DNA from: an uncultured Collinsella sp.
GTDB taxonomy: Bacteria; Actinomycetota; Coriobacteriia; Coriobacteriales; Coriobacteriaceae
NCBI GenBank assembly: GCA_958419975.1
Contig: CATZIG010000149.1
Coordinates: forward strand, 1-5,135
Reading direction: 5' to 3'
DNA: 5,135 nt
This document shows positions 1 through 4,260 of this stretch, piece by piece. Within the stretch, counting starts at the first letter, position 1. Each line of letters begins with the position of its first letter. Made by a program: the position numbers and the translations under genes. Below the pieces are notes generated by a model. That model was given only the letters and a program-made list of their open reading frames with translations, searched no databases and was not told the origin of the DNA.

Positions 1-841
1 TGCGCATGCGGTACTGCATGACGCGGCGGTGTTTGGAGCCGTTAAAGATCTGGTTGATGTCGTTGGCGTAGGCCTCGAGGTCATCGGGATGGACGCGCGT
101 CTTCCAGAAATCGCGGCAGCTGTCTATGTGCTCCGAAGGAAGACCGAGATCGCGCAAGGCACCTTGCGACCAAAGGGTGCGGTCCTTGTCCAAGTTCTCG
201 ATAAAGAAATAACGGCCCTCGTTGAGCATCGAAAAAGCGTCGAAAATACGATCGCTTATTTCGAAGTCGTCGGCGTGGACTTGCGTAATATTGCGCCGAT
301 CGAGGTGCATGGCATGACGTAGCTTGTAGTCGTACATGCGATGGTCGGCATCGAGTGTCATGCGATTGGAGGCTTCGCCCAGGGCGGGGTCGGCGTGTGC
401 CACTCCGTAGCTAAACGAGTGGGGCATCTCGGAATCGTTGTTTTTGAGCAGGATCGTTCGGCAGTGTTCCAGACGTTCGGCGAGGTCGTCCTCGGTCGCA
501 ATCGTAGATAGGATGGCAAACTCGTCGCCGCCTATGCGAAACGCCGCCTCGTCCACTTTCATATACAGTTTGAGATAGAGGCTTACCTGCAAGATATAGC
601 GGTTGCCCTCGTCATGCCCAAAGACGTCGTTGCAGTGCTTGAGATTGTCGATATCGATGAACGCCATGGTAACGGGGGTGTCCTGCTCCCAGAGCTCCTC
701 GAGGGAACGGGCAAAGCCGCCACGGTTGCCAAGCCCGGTAAGCTGGTCGGTAAAGGCGGTCCTGATCAGATCCTCCTGACGCTCGAGAAGGTCACGGACG
801 GTCTTTTCGAGCGTTTCGGTGTAATTGCTGACAGTATCCAT
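1..841 (-). CDS. GGDEF-PAS protein, putative diguanylate cyclase (3' end outside window)
   Basis: Reading the minus strand from the ATG at 841-839 gives 280 open codons that leave the window without a stop, so the C-terminus is missing. Residues 1-30 form a charged, probably helical linker. Residues 30-175 form a GGDEF domain: DQLTGLGNR at 32-40, the metal-binding FIDIDN with D63 and D65, substrate-side N71 and D72, the signature RIGGDEF with GGDEF at 104-108, FSYGV at 143-147, and the closing DADHRMYDYK at 164-173. The core catalytic residues look intact, so synthesis of cyclic di-GMP from two GTP is plausible. The inhibitory I-site position reads KVDE (95-98) instead of RxxD. Residues about 200-280 resemble a PAS fold (WSQGALRDLGL, then FWKTRVHPDDL at 245-255). 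An in-frame TAG lies two codons upstream of the ATG, which fixes the start, but there is no good Shine-Dalgarno. No signal peptide or membrane segment is seen. The missing part may hold a further domain. Confidence 0.9.
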   Translation of the reverse strand, partial: MDTVSNYTETLEKTVRDLLERQEDLIRTAFTDQLTGLGNRGGFARSLEELWEQDTPVTMAFIDIDNLKHCNDVFGHDEGNRYILQVSLYLKLYMKVDEAAFRIGGDEFAILSTIATEDDLAERLEHCRTILLKNNDSEMPHSFSYGVAHADPALGEASNRMTLDADHRMYDYKLRHAMHLDRRNITQVHADDFEISDRIFDAFSMLNEGRYFFIENLDKDRTLWSQGALRDLGLPSEHIDSCRDFWKTRVHPDDLEAYANDINQIFNGSKHRRVMQYRMR

Positions 842-895
842 GTTCTAAGCGGCTTTCTGAAGTCGGGGCGGATTGCGTCGGGCGAGCTCGTCGTG

Positions 896-927
896 TACAC
901 GCGTCGTTGCTCAACGTTTTGCGTGTA
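896..927 (-). other. Strong stem-loop in the presumed GGDEF mRNA leader
   Basis: On the minus strand, TACACGC (927-921) pairs perfectly with GCGTGTA (902-896). Inside it, CGTT (916-913) pairs with AACG (908-905) around a GAGC tetraloop, with an AAAA/AC internal loop between the two helices. It lies 55 nt upstream of the GGDEF start codon. It has no following T-run, so it is not a normal intrinsic terminator. It does not match a riboswitch class that I can recognise. Confidence 0.45.
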
Positions 928-998
928 TCCAGGCCCCCGCCTTGCTGCGTTGTTGGGTTACTTTGCCGGCTAATGTTCGCTGTTGATAACTGCTGAGT

Positions 999-1004
999 AG
1001 TATA
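999..1004 (-). promoter_or_regulatory. Possible -10 element for the GGDEF gene
   Basis: The minus strand reads TATACT here, 5 of 6 matches to the -10 consensus. No convincing -35 hexamer lies 16-18 nt upstream; that stretch is occupied by the 13-bp tandem repeat. If used, the transcript would carry a leader of roughly 150 nt that includes the hairpin at 896-927. The assignment is speculative. Confidence 0.25.
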
Positions 1005-1027
1005 AACAACAGTAATAAACAACAGTA
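1002..1027. repeat. Perfect tandem duplication of a 13-bp unit
   Basis: ATAAACAACAGTA occurs at 1002-1014 and again, without mismatch or gap, at 1015-1027. Each copy contains CAACAG, and the inverse CTGTTG occurs at 980-985, giving three related half-sites within 46 bp. The repeat lies in the AT-rich centre of the divergent region and overlaps the possible -10 of the GGDEF gene. It could be a pair of operator sites or simply a slippage duplication. Confidence 0.85.
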
Positions 1028-1136
1028 CAAAATTATATAGGGGTGCACATGCTGTGGGTGGCTATTATTCGACAAACGGCAGCGCGATGATGCGATGTTC
1101 GATAAAAATGCGACTGGGGCGGTATATGTTGATGGG

Positions 1137-1142
1137 TATACT
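1137..1142 (+). promoter_or_regulatory. Possible -10 element for the patatin gene
   Basis: TATACT lies 36 nt upstream of the patatin ATG, which would give a leader of about 30 nt containing the Shine-Dalgarno at 1167-1170. No clear -35 hexamer is seen at the right distance (the region reads GC-rich around 1114-1119). Another AT-rich candidate is at 1033-1039. Both are weak guesses. Confidence 0.25.
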
Positions 1143-1178
1143 TGTTCCGTTTAAATTTGCGGGGACGGAGATGGTCGC

Positions 1179-2048
1179 ATGGCACAGCCAACTATGACGC
1201 GCACGGTGGGGCTCGCGCTCGAGGGAGGCGGCTACCGCGGTATGTATACGGCGGGCGTGCTCGACGTTTGGATGGAGCACGGTTTGACCTGCGACCATAT
1301 GGTGGGCGTCTCGGCGGGCGCGGCGTTTGGCTACAATTTTAAATCGCGCCAGATCGGCCGTGCCATTCGCTATAACAAGGCCTATTGTGCCGATAAGCGC
1401 TATGCGGGTGTAGCAAGCTGGCTGCGGACCGGCGATATGTTCAATGCCGATTTTGCCTATCACGAGGTGCCTATCGAGCGCGATCCCATTGACTTGGAGG
1501 CGTATCGCGCCTGTCCCATGCGGTTTACGTGCGTGTGCACCGATATCGAGACGGGCAAGGCCGTCTACCATGACCTGCCTTATGGCGACGAGCGGGATAT
1601 CGAGTGGATCCGGGCATCGTCGGCGATTCCCGTGGCGACGCGTCCCGTTGCTATTGACGGGCATAAGTATCTGGATGGTGGCGTGGCTGATTCTATTCCC
1701 AGTGCATGGCTGTTTGCGCAGGGGTATGACCGCAATATCGTGGTACTCACGCAGCCGGCGGGCTTTGTGAAGCAGCCCAACAGCGTGATGCCCATGCTGC
1801 GTCGCGTGTTCCGTCACTATCCGGAGTTTGTCTCAGCGCTTGAGCATCGGCATGAGGTTTACAATGCCACGCTCGATGACCTGGCACGTCGCGAGGCTGC
1901 CGGCGAAATCTTTGTGGTGCGTCCGAGCGAATCGGTGAAAGTGCCGTCGCTGTGCCGCGAGCCCGATGAGCTCGAGCGCATCTATCAGATCGGTCGTCGA
2001 GATGCGGAGGCGACTTTGCCGGCGTTGGAGGCCTACCTAGCGGGGTAG
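1179..2048 (+). CDS. Patatin-like phospholipase (COG4667/YjjU type)
   Basis: This is a complete 289-residue protein of the patatin/cPLA2 fold, predicted to hydrolyse ester bonds of phospholipids or other acyl lipids with a Ser-Asp dyad. The oxyanion-hole motif is EGGGYRGM at 15-22, the nucleophile elbow is GVSAG with Ser45, and the catalytic Asp166 lies in LDGGVADSIP. SSAIPVATRP at 147-156 is the usual segment before the Asp. The block YNKAYCADKRYAG, two dozen residues after the nucleophile, is typical of the COG4667 branch, as is the overall length. There is no signal peptide or transmembrane segment, so it is probably cytosolic or peripheral at the membrane. The ATG at 1179 is preceded by GGAG at 1167-1170 with 8 nt spacing; a second in-frame ATG at 1194 has no such site. 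It stands alone, divergent from the GGDEF gene and convergent with thiE. The true substrate is unknown. Confidence 0.92.
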   Translation: MAQPTMTRTVGLALEGGGYRGMYTAGVLDVWMEHGLTCDHMVGVSAGAAFGYNFKSRQIGRAIRYNKAYCADKRYAGVASWLRTGDMFNADFAYHEVPIERDPIDLEAYRACPMRFTCVCTDIETGKAVYHDLPYGDERDIEWIRASSAIPVATRPVAIDGHKYLDGGVADSIPSAWLFAQGYDRNIVVLTQPAGFVKQPNSVMPMLRRVFRHYPEFVSALEHRHEVYNATLDDLARREAAGEIFVVRPSESVKVPSLCREPDELERIYQIGRRDAEATLPALEAYLAG

Positions 2049-2070
2049 AGCAAACTGCCGCGGACTCGGC

Positions 2071-2116
2071 GGAAAGCGCATCCCGGAATGGAGGTCCAAA
2101 CTGGGATGCGCTTTCC
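2071..2116. terminator. Two-way terminator-like hairpin between patatin and thiE
   Basis: GGAAAGCGCATCCC at 2071-2084 is perfectly complementary to GGGATGCGCTTTCC at 2103-2116, a 14-bp stem that can gain two more pairs (one G-U) inward. The loop is unusually long, 18 nt. It lies 22 bp after the patatin stop and 38 bp from the thiE stop, the expected place for a shared terminator of convergent genes. There is no T-run on either strand, only TTTCC at the end of the stem, so classical Rho-independent action is uncertain, although hairpins without U-tracts are often reported in actinobacteria. Confidence 0.65.
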
Positions 2117-2154
2117 ATTGCTAAAGATGTGAGGCTGCGGATCAGCTGCTCGGC

Positions 2155-2856
2155 TTATGCCTCTGCTTGCTGCCAGGTGTCGACGAGCTCCTTGGCTGCG
2201 GCGTGGGGGTCGTCGGCACTGCAGACGGCGCTCACCACAAAGAAGCCATCGACGCCGGTTGCCTTAAGCTGCGGCAAGTCGGCCGTCTTGACGCCGCCGC
2301 CCACCACGATGGGCACGGGGCTTGCCGCGTGGAGTGCGGCCAGGTCCTCAAAGCTCTTGGTGATGATAGAGCCGTCGGCCGCGCGTCCGCAGTCGCGCTT
2401 GGTCTCGGTCTCGTGGAGTGGGCCGATGCCCAGGTAATCGACCAGGCTCATGTCGGCGGTCTTGACGTACTCGAGCATTTCCTCGCAACGGGCCGAAAGA
2501 CCCACGATGGCGTCGGGGCCCAGCAGCTTGCGGCAGACCTCGACGGGAATGTCGCTCTGACCCACATGCACGCCGTCGACGGCAATGCCCTGCTCGCGTG
2601 CAGCAAGCACGCAGTCCAGGCGGTCGTCGATGAGCAGGGCGACCTGACCGGTCTTGCCGGCCTGCGCGATTGCCTGTGCGGCGTCGCCGGTCAGCGCGAT
2701 GATCTCGCGGGCACTTGCCACCTTGGAGCGCACCTGGATGCAGGTAAAGCCGGCGTCGAGCGCCTGGGCCACCACATCGCCCACGGGGCGCCCGAGCGTG
2801 TTTTCGGGGCCGAGTACCAGATAGGCCGAGATATCAAGGTTGTCGCGGATGCTCAT
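2155..2856 (-). CDS. thiE: Thiamine-phosphate synthase
   Basis: A complete 233-residue TIM-barrel enzyme that joins HMP pyrophosphate to thiazole phosphate, giving thiamine phosphate and pyrophosphate in the cytosol. Family motifs appear in order: IQVRSK at 40-45 (pyrimidine pyrophosphate binding), LIDDRLD at 75-81 with the Mg-binding Asp, DGVHVGQSD at 94-102, VGLSA at 118-122, DYLGIGPLHETETK at 140-153 (thiazole phosphate side, T150, T152 and K153), PIVVGGGV at 182-189 and FFVVSAV at 205-211. The second motif has Asp77 where many homologues have Asn. Length is slightly above the common 210-220, mostly from an insertion after K153. The ATG overlaps the stop of the preceding gene as ATGA (4 nt), and AGGAGG at 2869-2864 lies 7 nt upstream. 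It is the last gene of the riboswitch-led thi operon and ends facing the hairpin at 2071-2116. Confidence 0.95.
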   Translation of the reverse strand: MSIRDNLDISAYLVLGPENTLGRPVGDVVAQALDAGFTCIQVRSKVASAREIIALTGDAAQAIAQAGKTGQVALLIDDRLDCVLAAREQGIAVDGVHVGQSDIPVEVCRKLLGPDAIVGLSARCEEMLEYVKTADMSLVDYLGIGPLHETETKRDCGRAADGSIITKSFEDLAALHAASPVPIVVGGGVKTADLPQLKATGVDGFFVVSAVCSADDPHAAAKELVDTWQQAEA

Positions 2857-3194
2857 CGTGCTTCCTCCTGCTTTTTGATCTGCGCTTCCATGCGCTCGAG
2901 CTTGCCGGTCATGGTGTCGGTAAATCCGGGCCGAATATCGGCTTTGAGCACGACTTCGGTGCGGATACCCTTGCTCGCCAACACAAAGGTTGCGTCGCGC
3001 ACGACCTGCATGACCTCGTCCCAGTTGCCCTCGATCTCGGTGAACATCGAGGTGGTGCGGTTGGGAAGGCCGCTCTCGCGAATGACGCGCACGACCTCGG
3101 CGACCTCGGCGGACAGCTCATCGCCGGTGCCGCATGGGGCGATGGCCACGGCGACGAGTGTGTTCATGCCGGTATTGGTTGTGGGCTCGGACAT
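2853..3194 (-). CDS. Thiamine-binding protein, MTH1187/YkoF family
   Basis: A 113-residue protein of the small ferredoxin-like-fold family formerly called DUF77 (Pfam Thiamine_BP). The family hallmarks are visible: the first strand followed by APCGTG at 19-24, then SAEVAEVVRVIRESGL at 28-43, the signature EIEGNWDEVMQVV at 53-65, and a last strand around LKADIRPG at 83-90, followed by a charged C-terminal helix. No signal peptide or membrane segment is seen, so it is likely cytosolic and oligomeric. Members of this family bind thiamine or its pyrimidine part (YkoF is the studied case), but their cellular task is unsettled. The start at 3194 is supported by AGGAGG at 3208-3203, 8 nt upstream and inside the end of thiM; the alternative Met10 has no such site. 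It lies 3 nt after the thiM stop and overlaps thiE by 4 nt, so it is translated with both and shares their TPP control. A carrier or sensor role for thiamine or HMP is inferred. Confidence 0.85.
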   Translation of the reverse strand: MSEPTTNTGMNTLVAVAIAPCGTGDELSAEVAEVVRVIRESGLPNRTTSMFTEIEGNWDEVMQVVRDATFVLASKGIRTEVVLKADIRPGFTDTMTGKLERMEAQIKKQEEAR

Positions 3195-3197
3195 GGC

Positions 3198-4037
3198 TTA
3201 TGCCTCCTCGAGCTCGAGTCGGTTATCGGCGATGTCCTGGGCGGTCGCGCGGTAGAGCTCGTCGATAAAGGCGACCTTAAAGCTTGCCGGGGCATCGGCG
3301 ACGGCGGCGGCACGCGTGCCGGCAACGTTGTAGACGGCGGTGCCGCAGACGGCTGCCGTAAACGGGTCGGCGGCGCAGGCGTACACGGCCAGCACGCCGC
3401 CCTGCGAGCAGCCGCAGCCGGTGATCTTGGACATGAGCGGGCTGCCGCCGTGGGACTTGGCCACGGTCGTGCCGTCGGTAATCAGGTCGACTTCGCCCGA
3501 GACGACCACGGCGCCGCCGGTGTAGCGGGCGAGCGCCACGGCGGCATCGCGGGCGGCGTCGACCGTGTCGGTGGTATCGACGCCGCGTACGCGGCTCAGA
3601 TCGGCCGCCTCGCCCTCAAGACCCCACAGGCCGGCGAGCGCAATGATCTCGGAGGCATTGCCGCGCACGATGGCGGGCTTGTACTGCTTAAGCTCGTTTA
3701 CCAACTGGGCGCGCAGACTGCCGATGCCCAGGCCCACCGGATCGAGCACCCAGGGCTTGCCGGCGTCGTGTGCCACCTTCGCCGCGCGGGGAATCGTCTG
3801 CTCGTAGATGGGGAAGAGCGTGCCCATGTTGAGATAGATGGCGCCGCCGCCGGCAACGAGCGCCTCGCCCTCGTCGGGAAGATAGACCATGGCGGCCGAT
3901 CCACCCACAGCGAGCTGCGCGTTGGCGACAAAGTCGATCGTCACCGTGTTGGTGATGGAGCCGGCCATCGGATTGGTAGCGCGAATCTCCTCCACGGCCT
4001 TGACCATATGTTGCTTAAGCTGTTCCGAATCAATCAC
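3198..4037 (-). CDS. thiM: Hydroxyethylthiazole kinase
   Basis: A ribokinase-like enzyme that phosphorylates 4-methyl-5-(2-hydroxyethyl)thiazole with ATP, the salvage entry to the thiazole half of thiamine. From the GTG start the product is 279 residues, close to the family norm. Motifs in order: SITNTVTIDFVAN at 27-39, the substrate-pocket region GGSAAM at 45-50, NMGTL at 70-74, VLDPVGLGIGSLR at 97-109, IVRGNASEI at 123-131, GVDTTD at 152-157, VVVSGEVDLITDG at 177-189 and the anion-hole/catalytic loop KITGCGCSQGG at 204-214 with Cys210. Many homologues have Thr, Gly or Ala where this one has Cys208. I chose the GTG at 4037-4035 because AAGGAGG (4052-4046) lies 8 nt upstream and the family homology begins just after it. 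The longest frame starts at an ATG at 4151, but that lies inside the TPP aptamer. It is the first gene of the operon, 3 nt before the small thiamine-binding protein. Confidence 0.93.
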   Translation of the reverse strand: MIDSEQLKQHMVKAVEEIRATNPMAGSITNTVTIDFVANAQLAVGGSAAMVYLPDEGEALVAGGGAIYLNMGTLFPIYEQTIPRAAKVAHDAGKPWVLDPVGLGIGSLRAQLVNELKQYKPAIVRGNASEIIALAGLWGLEGEAADLSRVRGVDTTDTVDAARDAAVALARYTGGAVVVSGEVDLITDGTTVAKSHGGSPLMSKITGCGCSQGGVLAVYACAADPFTAAVCGTAVYNVAGTRAAAVADAPASFKVAFIDELYRATAQDIADNRLELEEA

Positions 4038-4045
4038 TGCACATG

Positions 4046-4052
4046 CCTCCTT
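4046..4052 (-). promoter_or_regulatory. Shine-Dalgarno that fixes the thiM GTG start
   Basis: AAGGAGG on the minus strand ends 8 nt before GTG (4037). The spacing matches the two other genes of the operon (7 and 8 nt). The ATG at 4044-4042 is only one base from this site and opens a four-codon frame that stops at once, so it is not a credible start. The site lies in a small possible hairpin, ATGCC/GGCAT, with AAGGA in the loop. Confidence 0.75.
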
Positions 4053-4059
4053 GGCATAG

Positions 4060-4090
4060 AAAAGGGGCGCTGTGCATAGACAGCGCCCCT
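4060..4090 (-). terminator. Intrinsic terminator of the TPP riboswitch expression platform
   Basis: On the minus strand AGGGGCGCTGT (4090-4080) pairs perfectly with ACAGCGCCCCT (4073-4063) around a CTATGC loop, and TTTT (4063-4060) follows at once. This is a classical Rho-independent terminator placed between the aptamer and the thiM Shine-Dalgarno. It points to transcription control. A possible competing antiterminator pairs GCAT (4105-4102, the 3' strand of P1) with ATGC (4077-4074) and CGCC (4099-4096) with GGCG (4087-4084); this pairing is my inference from reading and is not strong. Confidence 0.85.
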
Positions 4091-4101
4091 GTAAAGGCGG
4101 C

Positions 4102-4193
4102 ATGCTCCCTACGCCAGCATTAACTGACAGGTTCAAAGGATTGGGCCCCATGCCCTCTCAGCCTTGTGGTTTGCACAGCCGGCACTCCCGCAT
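4102..4193 (-). ncRNA. TPP riboswitch (THI element) aptamer
   Basis: The minus strand carries the conserved THI-box pieces in order: GCGGGAGTGCC (4191-4181), a variable hairpin with TGTG/CACA around CAAAC, CTGAGAGGGCA with the core CTGAGA just after it, GAACCTGTCAG (4134-4124), TTAATGCTGGCG (4123-4112) and TAGGGAGCAT (4111-4102). The closing helix P1 is ATGC (4193-4190) with GCAT (4105-4102). Known members bind thiamine pyrophosphate, and when TPP is bound this one should favour the terminator just downstream and switch off thiM, the small binding protein gene and thiE together. The reading frame that crosses the aptamer in phase with thiM is not expected to be translated. Confidence 0.96.
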
Positions 4194-4201
4194 CGAATCT
4201 G

Positions 4202-4231
4202 TTGTTCCCTATACTAGCGCACCGTTACAAT
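4202..4231 (+). promoter_or_regulatory. Candidate promoter of the HAD phosphatase gene
   Basis: TACAAT at 4226-4231 matches the -10 consensus in 5 of 6 positions, and TTGTTC at 4202-4207 is a weak -35 with an 18-nt spacer. Transcription would begin near 4238, about 22 nt before the ATG, leaving room for the GGGGGA Shine-Dalgarno at 4251-4256. The HAD gene would then be expressed independently of the TPP riboswitch. Confidence 0.4.
4211..4216 (-). promoter_or_regulatory. Possible -10 element for the thi operon
   Basis: The minus strand reads TAGTAT here, 18 nt before the first base of the aptamer P1 helix, a suitable position for a transcript beginning near 4205. No good -35 hexamer lies 16-18 nt upstream. 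The site lies back to back with the candidate promoter of the HAD gene in the 67-bp gap between aptamer and HAD start. Confidence 0.3.
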
Positions 4232-4260
4232 GGTTGCGGTGAAAATGACTGGGGGACTCT

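Larger units (their letters stand above)
842..1178. other. Divergent intergenic region, 337 bp
   Basis: This gap separates the divergent GGDEF and patatin genes. The left half (842-960) is GC-rich and contains a strong hairpin on the GGDEF side. The middle (about 981-1040) is AT-rich and holds a 13-bp tandem duplication and promoter-like hexamers. The right part (1041-1178) leads to the patatin Shine-Dalgarno. Open frames crossing it give low-complexity, arginine-, threonine- and glutamine-rich translations with no recognisable domain, so I see no gene. It most likely holds two promoters and two 5' untranslated leaders. Confidence 0.6.

Noticed and set aside
896..970. c-di-GMP-I (GEMM) riboswitch before the GGDEF gene
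   Set aside because: Some short pieces resemble it, but the GAAA-capped hairpin and the second conserved helix are missing, so I do not call it.
614..973. A 119-codon plus-strand frame reaching into the intergenic region
   Set aside because: Most of it is antisense to the GGDEF domain, and the rest covers the hairpin region with no domain signature.
842..1022. Possible N-terminal extension or frameshifted sensor domain of the GGDEF protein
   Set aside because: An in-frame TAG stands two codons before the ATG, and the other minus-strand frames here give low-complexity Thr/Gln/Arg-rich sequence without any domain.
1065..1817. A 250-codon open frame on the minus strand opposite the patatin gene
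   Set aside because: It is antisense to a clearly conserved enzyme, its translation is rich in His, Arg and Ile with no recognised motif, and it lacks a ribosome site. It is a by-product of GC-rich codon bias.
2167..3255. A 362-codon open frame on the plus strand opposite thiE and the small thiamine-binding gene
   Set aside because: It spans three well-supported genes on the other strand and gives a low-information translation. It is an antisense shadow despite its length.
4042..4044. ATG just after the thiM Shine-Dalgarno as the start codon
   Set aside because: It is only one base from the ribosome site, out of frame with thiM, and followed by a stop after four codons.
3450..4079. A 209-codon open frame on the plus strand opposite thiM
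   Set aside because: It is antisense to thiM, whose motifs are all intact, and its Gly/Ala/His-rich translation matches no family I know.
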